From positions 1 to 23,419 of IMG/VR virus record IMGVR_UViG_3300048550_000288: a stretch of 23,419 nt of DNA; one strand, 5' to 3'. Under the pieces are notes generated by a model, which had not been told where the DNA came from, made no database searches, and worked only from the letters and a program-made list of their open reading frames with translations. Made by a program: the position numbers and the translations under genes. Origin of the DNA: a virus. Below, piece after piece: positions 20,106-23,419 of this stretch (its first letter is position 1; every line of letters begins with the position of its first letter).

Positions 20106-20216
20106 TTAGTGCCTCCAAAAACTTCTAATTTTACCCCACATAAAATAAAGGTATGATAGAATAAGAACAGATAAATAGGACATTAAACATTCTTTATTCG
20201 TATAAATTTTGTTCAT
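20106..20216 (-). CDS. Small membrane protein (36 aa)
   Basis: ATG at 20216 is preceded by a strong AAAGGAGGAGCA. Encodes a basic N-terminus (MNKIYTNKECL), a hydrophobic segment (about 11-28, LMSYLSVLILSYLYFMW) and a basic end (GKIRSFWRH): a single-TM micropeptide. Divergent from the zinc-finger microprotein at 20299, with a hairpin between them. No family recognised; reliable because of the strong RBS and TM pattern. Confidence 0.5.
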   Translation of the reverse strand: MNKIYTNKECLMSYLSVLILSYLYFMWGKIRSFWRH

Positions 20217-20245
20217 TGCTCCTCCTTTCTATTGTGTATAAAGTT

Positions 20246-20282
20246 AAGTAAGGCCCTACTGGCAACAGCAGGGCTTTTACTT
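20246..20282. terminator. Hairpin with GCAA tetraloop between divergent small genes
   Basis: On the plus strand AAGTAA pairs with TTACTT and GCCCT-A-CTG pairs with CAG-C-AGGGC around a GCAA tetraloop (20253-20274), followed by TTTT. This fits a Rho-independent terminator for rightward transcripts leaving the control region. Because no rightward gene lies upstream, it may instead end a non-coding or read-through RNA. Confidence 0.45.
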
Positions 20283-20283
20283 A

Positions 20284-20298
20284 TGGTATAGTCTTTTA
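20284..20298 (+). promoter_or_regulatory. Extended -10 promoter with leaderless start
   Basis: TG-G-TATAGT (20284-20292) is followed after 6 nt by the ATG at 20299, so the mRNA would begin at or beside the start codon. No Shine-Dalgarno is present. This matches the arrangement at 7380-7396. Confidence 0.45.
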
Positions 20299-20400
20299 AT
20301 GGATTATGTAAGTGTCGAGGATTGTGATATTTGTTTGCACCCTTATTGGGCTGACCAGTTAATGGATGGTGTCTGCGAGAACTGCCAAGAGTTTACATAA
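20299..20400 (+). CDS. Zinc-finger microprotein (33 aa)
   Basis: MDYVSVEDCDICLHPYWADQ then a turn and VCENCQEFT: two C-x2-C pairs 14 residues apart, a complete single zinc ribbon/knuckle in 33 residues. No Shine-Dalgarno, but an extended -10 lies 6 nt before the ATG, implying a leaderless message. Tiny treble-clef-like proteins in phages often bind host transcription or replication factors; here only the metal-binding pattern is clear. Confidence 0.55.
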   Translation: MDYVSVEDCDICLHPYWADQLMDGVCENCQEFT

Positions 20401-20422
20401 AAAATTTTCGGTCCTACCTGCA

Positions 20423-20431
20423 TGTTATAGT
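20423..20431 (+). promoter_or_regulatory. Extended -10 promoter
   Basis: TG-T-TATAGT lies 28 nt before the ATG at 20460, leaving room for a short leader with the AAAGGAGG ribosome-binding site. No clear -35. Confidence 0.45.
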
Positions 20432-20459
20432 AAAAACTGATATAACAAAAGGAGGACAT

Positions 20460-20771
20460 ATGTTGTCTGAAAACGAAAAAATAATTGGAACTTTTATTAA
20501 TGAGATAGTTATTAATAAATACATTGATGAAACTATAAAAGCCTGGTCTACTTCAAAAAAAGCTAATATTGATAATTTAGTTGATAATTATGGATATTAC
20601 TACGAGGGTGGAGAAGATGATGAATATACTTCATTAGACTATTTGCACGAAACCTTTGCTAGTCGAGTAGAAGTATTGAGCTTATTTATGAAAGAACTTA
20701 ATGGTGTTCAAGATAGAATACATCATTTTTTAGAGATGATGCAAGATACACAAAAAACTATCTCTTCATAA
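20460..20771 (+). CDS. Hypothetical acidic helical protein (103 aa)
   Basis: ATG follows AAAGGAGGACAT. Helical throughout with a strongly acidic centre (YYYEGGEDDEYTSLDYLHE) and a coiled-coil-like C-terminus (VEVLSLFMKELNGVQDRIHHFLEMMQ). Probably a small cytosolic regulator or anti-host protein; no family recognised. Downstream lies a run of hairpins ending in a terminator, so it is likely transcribed as a single gene. Confidence 0.6.
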   Translation: MLSENEKIIGTFINEIVINKYIDETIKAWSTSKKANIDNLVDNYGYYYEGGEDDEYTSLDYLHETFASRVEVLSLFMKELNGVQDRIHHFLEMMQDTQKTISS

Positions 20772-20779
20772 AAATTTTT

Positions 20780-21001
20780 TTTACCTCCTATAAAAACATA
20801 GATAAGGTAAATTAAATATACCTGGAAAATCCAGGCAATTGTATGAGGATACAATTCAATTTATGAAAGAAAGAAAAACTTTTCATCTAAGTAACAGTAC
20901 ATGGTGTGCGGTGTGAGGAAGGAATGATTTTGTGGATTTCATATTTTTCATAACAGTTTGGACAACTGTACGATGACAAGACCTCGCTTCGGCGGGGTTT
21001 T
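20780..21001 (+). ncRNA. Possible small structured RNA or long 3' UTR
   Basis: Between the stop at 20771 and the next gene at 21037 there is no ORF but a string of stems: CCTGG/CCAGG (20821-20835), AATTGTAT/ATACAATT (20837-20856, loop GAGG), ACAGTT/AACTGT (20953-20969) and a UUCG-capped terminator (20981-20998). This could be the 3' UTR of the preceding gene or an independent RNA; TATAAA near 20790 is a weak -10. Confidence 0.35.
20981..21001 (+). terminator. Rho-independent terminator with TTCG loop
   Basis: ACCTCGC pairs with GCGGGGT (one G-T) around a TTCG tetraloop, followed by a TTTT run. It separates the 20299-20771 genes from the packaging region. Confidence 0.7.
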
Positions 21002-21036
21002 GTGTTATTATGAAAGAAAGATTTGAAAGGAATATA

Positions 21037-21108
21037 ATGCCAAAAGGAATTGGATATCCAAAAGGGATGCCTAAAAAGAAAAAAGCTAAAAAGAAAAAAA
21101 AGAAGTAG
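21037..21108 (+). CDS. Lysine-rich micropeptide (23 aa)
   Basis: ATG follows AAAGGAATATA. Encodes MPKGIGYPKGMPKKKKAKK with further lysines to the end. Such short Gly-Tyr/poly-Lys proteins precede packaging genes in many environmental phages and probably bind DNA. The stop TAG shares its last base with the GTG start of the next gene. Confidence 0.5.
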   Translation: MPKGIGYPKGMPKKKKAKKKKKK

Positions 21109-21365
21109 TGGCTGAGTATCAAGGTAAATCTGTAACTTTAAATAAACCTTCCAGGATTGGTAAAGGTGAACCCGGTCATGGCCGAAAGAAATTTAAAGTG
21201 TATGTTAAGGATGGAGACAAAGTTAAAAAAGTAATGTTCGGTGACCCTAACATGGAGATTAGAAAAGATAATCCAAAGGCCCGGGCTTCATTTCGTGCCA
21301 GGCATAAATGCGATACAGCATCTGATAAAACAAGTGCAAGATATTGGTCTTGCAAAATGTGGTAA
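21108..21365 (+). CDS. DUF5872-like protein (85 aa)
   Basis: Starts with GTG in the stop of the previous gene. Sequence KPSRIGKGEPGHGRKKFKVYVKDGDKVKKVMFGDPNMEIRKDNPKARASFRARHKCDTASDKTSARYWSCKMW split across two halves matches my memory of the DUF5872 family, common in aquatic phages and usually placed near head/packaging genes. Conserved features seen are the GDPN turn, RARHKC and the YWSCKMW end. Function is not established. Confidence 0.65.
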   Translation: MAEYQGKSVTLNKPSRIGKGEPGHGRKKFKVYVKDGDKVKKVMFGDPNMEIRKDNPKARASFRARHKCDTASDKTSARYWSCKMW

Positions 21366-21368
21366 GTA

Positions 21369-21581
21369 ATGGCTAAGATACCTGAAGCTGCATTAACCAG
21401 TTTAAAGAAAAAAGCAAAGTCTAGTGGTATATCATTAGCAACACTTAAAAAAGTATATAAACGAGGACAAGGGGCCTATCTCTCTTCCGGTTCCAGGAAT
21501 GTTTCAATGGCAGCCTGGGCAATGGGTAGAGTAAATAGTTACATCAAAGGCTCTAAAAAACACGACACAGATTTGAGATAA
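21369..21581 (+). CDS. DUF5824-like protein (70 aa)
   Basis: Begins 3 nt after the previous stop. LKKKAKSSGISLATLKKVYKRG forms a helix-turn-helix-like start, then WAMGRVNSYIKGSKKHDTDL, matching the DUF5824 pattern that regularly accompanies DUF5872 in phages. Basic and helical, likely DNA- or protein-binding; function unknown. Its TAA overlaps the ATG of the next gene. Confidence 0.65.
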   Translation: MAKIPEAALTSLKKKAKSSGISLATLKKVYKRGQGAYLSSGSRNVSMAAWAMGRVNSYIKGSKKHDTDLR

Positions 21582-21760
21582 TGGGTAAAAGAACACAGCC
21601 TTATAGGTATGGTGTTCCTGCAAAGTATTTAGCAGGATTATCTGATAGCGAAGCTAAGAAGAAAGCTGCAGAAATTAAAAGAACAGCAGCTGCATACAAG
21701 GCAGGTAAAAAAGTTAATCTTAGAGCGGTATCTCGAAGCAGAGCTAAACTAGGAAAATAG
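21581..21760 (+). CDS. Basic small protein upstream of terminase (59 aa)
   Basis: TAATG overlap with the previous gene. Sequence MGKRTQPYRYGVPAKYLAGLSD, then a Lys/Arg/Ala helix (EAKKKAAEIKRTAAAYKAGKK) and NLRAVSRSRAKLGK. The YGVPAKYLAGLS motif occurs in small conserved proteins beside terminase genes of environmental phages. Probably nucleic-acid binding. No named domain. Confidence 0.55.
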   Translation: MGKRTQPYRYGVPAKYLAGLSDSEAKKKAAEIKRTAAAYKAGKKVNLRAVSRSRAKLGK

Positions 21761-21761
21761 T

Positions 21762-21863
21762 TTGAAGATAGGGTGCCCTAAATGTGGGCTATACTTAACT
21801 TACGATATAGACAGGGCCAAAATGACCTGTTTAAACAAAGAGTGTGAAGGATATAAGAAATGA
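21762..21863 (+). CDS. Zinc-ribbon microprotein (33 aa)
   Basis: TTG start directly after the previous stop; reads LKIGCPKCGLYLTYDIDRAK then TCLNKECEGYKK. The four Cys (CPKC and C-x4-C) form a rubredoxin-like zinc ribbon. Ends with ATGA overlap into the terminase gene. The palindrome TGTTTAAACA lies inside it, read as Cys-Leu-Asn. The TTG start is the only weak point. Confidence 0.5.
   Translation: MKIGCPKCGLYLTYDIDRAKMTCLNKECEGYKK
21828..21837. repeat. Dispersed palindrome copy 15 (CTGTTTAAACAA)
   Basis: Inside the zinc-ribbon microprotein gene, about 30 nt upstream of the terminase start codon. Confidence 0.85.
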
Positions 21864-23419
21864 GTAAAGTTAAATTATGTTTCGCACAATCATGTCATAA
21901 TGTTTTAAAACCACCTGCTAGAAAATTTTGTTCACCTAAATGTTCTAAATCTTATCATAATAAAAAATACCAGGCCCAACAGAAGGGTGCAGTGTATGAA
22001 CCTGAACATGAAGGTAAACCAGTAGCACAACCTAATGTACAAAAAAGAAGAGGCGAAGTATATCAAAAACTTGTAGATAAGAACTTAGGCCCTCTCATAC
22101 TCAAAGGTAGTTTAAAAAAACAAGATGCAGCTGATTTATTAGGATGTACAAAAGCTGCACTTAGTTATGCTTACGCTGCCTGGATAGAAGATATGGAGAA
22201 CAAAGAGAAGGCCGAAAACTGGACCTTACCTGCTAAAGCAGAGAAGTCACTAGCTGATTTTAAAATATTTAGAGATAGGTACTTTGAAACCGAGGTAGGT
22301 GAACCATACGAGACACCTCCATTTCATATTCGTTGGATTAAATCAATCTTAGAAGCGATTGAACATGGTAATCAGCAGATGATACTATCTCCTCCTCGAC
22401 ATGGCAAGACTGACCTACTAATTCATTTTGCAGTATGGCTCATTATCAAGAACCCTAATGTTAGAATATTATGGGTAGGTGGTAATGAAGAGATAGCTAA
22501 GAATGCAGTTAGCTCAGTAATTGACCAGTTAGAGAATAATGAAAAACTTATCGAAGAACTTTGCCCACCTGGAAAAAGTTTCAAGCCAACTAGCAGAGCA
22601 GGAAAAGCGTGGTCGCAGAGTGGGTTCACTGTTGGCACTCGTACTGTTACCGGGATTAAGTCTCCTACCATGGTTGGTATCGGTAGGGGTGGAAAAATAT
22701 TATCCCGAGATTGTGACATCATTATCGGAGATGACTTGGAAGACCACTCATCAACTATGCAGCCAGCTTCCCGAGAAAACACTAGAACCTGGTGGACTAC
22801 CACATTGTCAAGTCGTAAAGAGGAACATACAGCCTTAATAGTTATTGGTTCAAGACAACACTACGATGACTTATATTCTCACTTACTAGAAAACGAAAGT
22901 TGGAATACTTTAGTAGAAGAGGCTCATGATACTGGGTGTACTAAACCTGATTGGGATGATGAAGCTCATGTTGATTGTATGTTATGGCCAGGTAAAAGAA
23001 CTTACAAATGGTTAACAGGCCGAAAGTCTGCTGCTGAAACTACTGGTGGTAGAGCTATTTATGAAATGGTCTATTTGAATGTTGCAATGCCTGATGGTAT
23101 GGCATTATTTGACAGCGTTGAAATAGAAGCATGTCGAGACCAAACTAGAGAAATTGGGCAGGTACCTGCAGGAGTGAGGTTAATTGCAGGACTTGACCCG
23201 GCATCAACAGGTTATCAAGCTGCATTCTTATGGGGATATGACCAAACATCTAACAAAATGTATATGATAGATATGGAAAACTCTTTAGGTGGCGGTATAC
23301 CCCAGGCCTTAAAGATTATTAAAGAATGGTTTGTTAAATATAACTTAGCTCATTGGGTTATTGAAGAGAATGGATTTCAAAGAGCTATACGACAAGATGC
23401 ATCTATAAGAGATTTTTCT
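21860..23419 (+). CDS. terL: Terminase large subunit (3' truncated by window end)
   Basis: The frame is open from ATG 21860 to the window edge (520 residues seen). N-terminal Zn finger: C7, C12, C24, C28. A short HTH-like segment follows (about 85-112, LKKQDAADLLGCTKAALSYAY). ATPase core: Walker A SPPRHGKTD (177-185), a strand RILWVGGN (202-209), Walker B CDIIIGDDLED (285-295) and a coupling-type segment IVIGSRQHYDD (327-337). The nuclease domain starts with LIAGLDPAST (441-450), the first metal-binding Asp at 446. It drives DNA packaging and cuts concatemers. The N-terminal zinc finger plus HTH is an extra domain that could recognise pac/cos DNA, a task usually done by a separate small terminase, which I do not see nearby. 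Confidence 0.85.
   Translation, partial: MSKVKLCFAQSCHNVLKPPARKFCSPKCSKSYHNKKYQAQQKGAVYEPEHEGKPVAQPNVQKRRGEVYQKLVDKNLGPLILKGSLKKQDAADLLGCTKAALSYAYAAWIEDMENKEKAENWTLPAKAEKSLADFKIFRDRYFETEVGEPYETPPFHIRWIKSILEAIEHGNQQMILSPPRHGKTDLLIHFAVWLIIKNPNVRILWVGGNEEIAKNAVSSVIDQLENNEKLIEELCPPGKSFKPTSRAGKAWSQSGFTVGTRTVTGIKSPTMVGIGRGGKILSRDCDIIIGDDLEDHSSTMQPASRENTRTWWTTTLSSRKEEHTALIVIGSRQHYDDLYSHLLENESWNTLVEEAHDTGCTKPDWDDEAHVDCMLWPGKRTYKWLTGRKSAAETTGGRAIYEMVYLNVAMPDGMALFDSVEIEACRDQTREIGQVPAGVRLIAGLDPASTGYQAAFLWGYDQTSNKMYMIDMENSLGGGIPQALKIIKEWFVKYNLAHWVIEENGFQRAIRQDASIRDFS

Noticed and set aside
19971-20156. 61-residue plus-strand ORF in the control region
   Set aside because: No ribosome-binding site, unusual composition, and it overlaps an inverted repeat, a leftward promoter and a better-supported leftward micro-ORF (20106-20216).
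22539-22838. 99-residue plus-strand ORF inside the terminase
   Set aside because: Out-of-frame shadow of terL, which has intact Walker motifs across the same bases.

Overview
This window is part of a low-GC (about one third G+C by eye), tightly packed genome of a tailed double-stranded DNA phage (Caudoviricetes). Its content is a tail/receptor-binding module, a lysis region, an opposite-strand early operon and, at the right edge, the large terminase. I see no integrase, host chromosomal gene, tRNA or CRISPR array. The host is not proven. An r1t-like holin, a secreted FN3 protein with Thr-rich and Pro-rich linkers, and apparently leaderless mRNAs with extended -10 promoters fit an AT-rich marine actinobacterium better than other hosts, but this is inference.

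Layout. 1-7373 (+): end of a head/tail-joining-type gene, a 657-residue propeller-like tail protein, a fibre-type protein, two small proteins, then six consecutive paralogous genes arranged A1-B1-C1-A2-B2-C2, followed by an assembly-chaperone-like gene. 7396-10852 (+): lysis region with small membrane proteins, a 650-residue secreted FN3/acidic protein, a two-TM holin-like protein, a tiny Cys/Gly ORF overlapping a 41-residue ORF, a DUF5675 endolysin-like protein and an r1t-like holin. 10910-12112 (+): a metallophosphoesterase. 12128-18987 (-): the leftward early operon, with many small unknown genes, an SLT-type lysozyme, a Rad52-like annealing protein with a zinc ribbon, a small HTH protein and a SprT-like metalloprotease. 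19030-20300: control region with tandem leftward promoters, operator-like repeats and a roughly 370-nt candidate structured RNA. 20299-23419 (+): small Zn-binding and basic proteins (DUF5872 and DUF5824 types) leading into TerL, which runs off the end.

The most unusual signal is a 10-bp perfect palindrome, TGTTTAAACA, present 15 times from 2.6 to 21.8 kb and densest in the lysis/early half. It lies next to ribosome binding sites, at stop codons, in gene junctions and inside reading frames, where it often encodes Leu-Phe-Lys-Gln. In several junctions it is the tip of a longer inverted repeat whose arms differ in sequence between copies but stay complementary. Some arm mismatches become G-U pairs when read as the transcribed (minus) strand. 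This points to a dispersed RNA hairpin or operator system, comparable in distribution to mycobacteriophage stoperators or start-associated sequences but different in sequence. A second operator-like family (TCAAC-N4-GTTGA) sits on leftward promoters, and a compound site with two copies of a 15-bp repeat flanks one palindrome in the control region.
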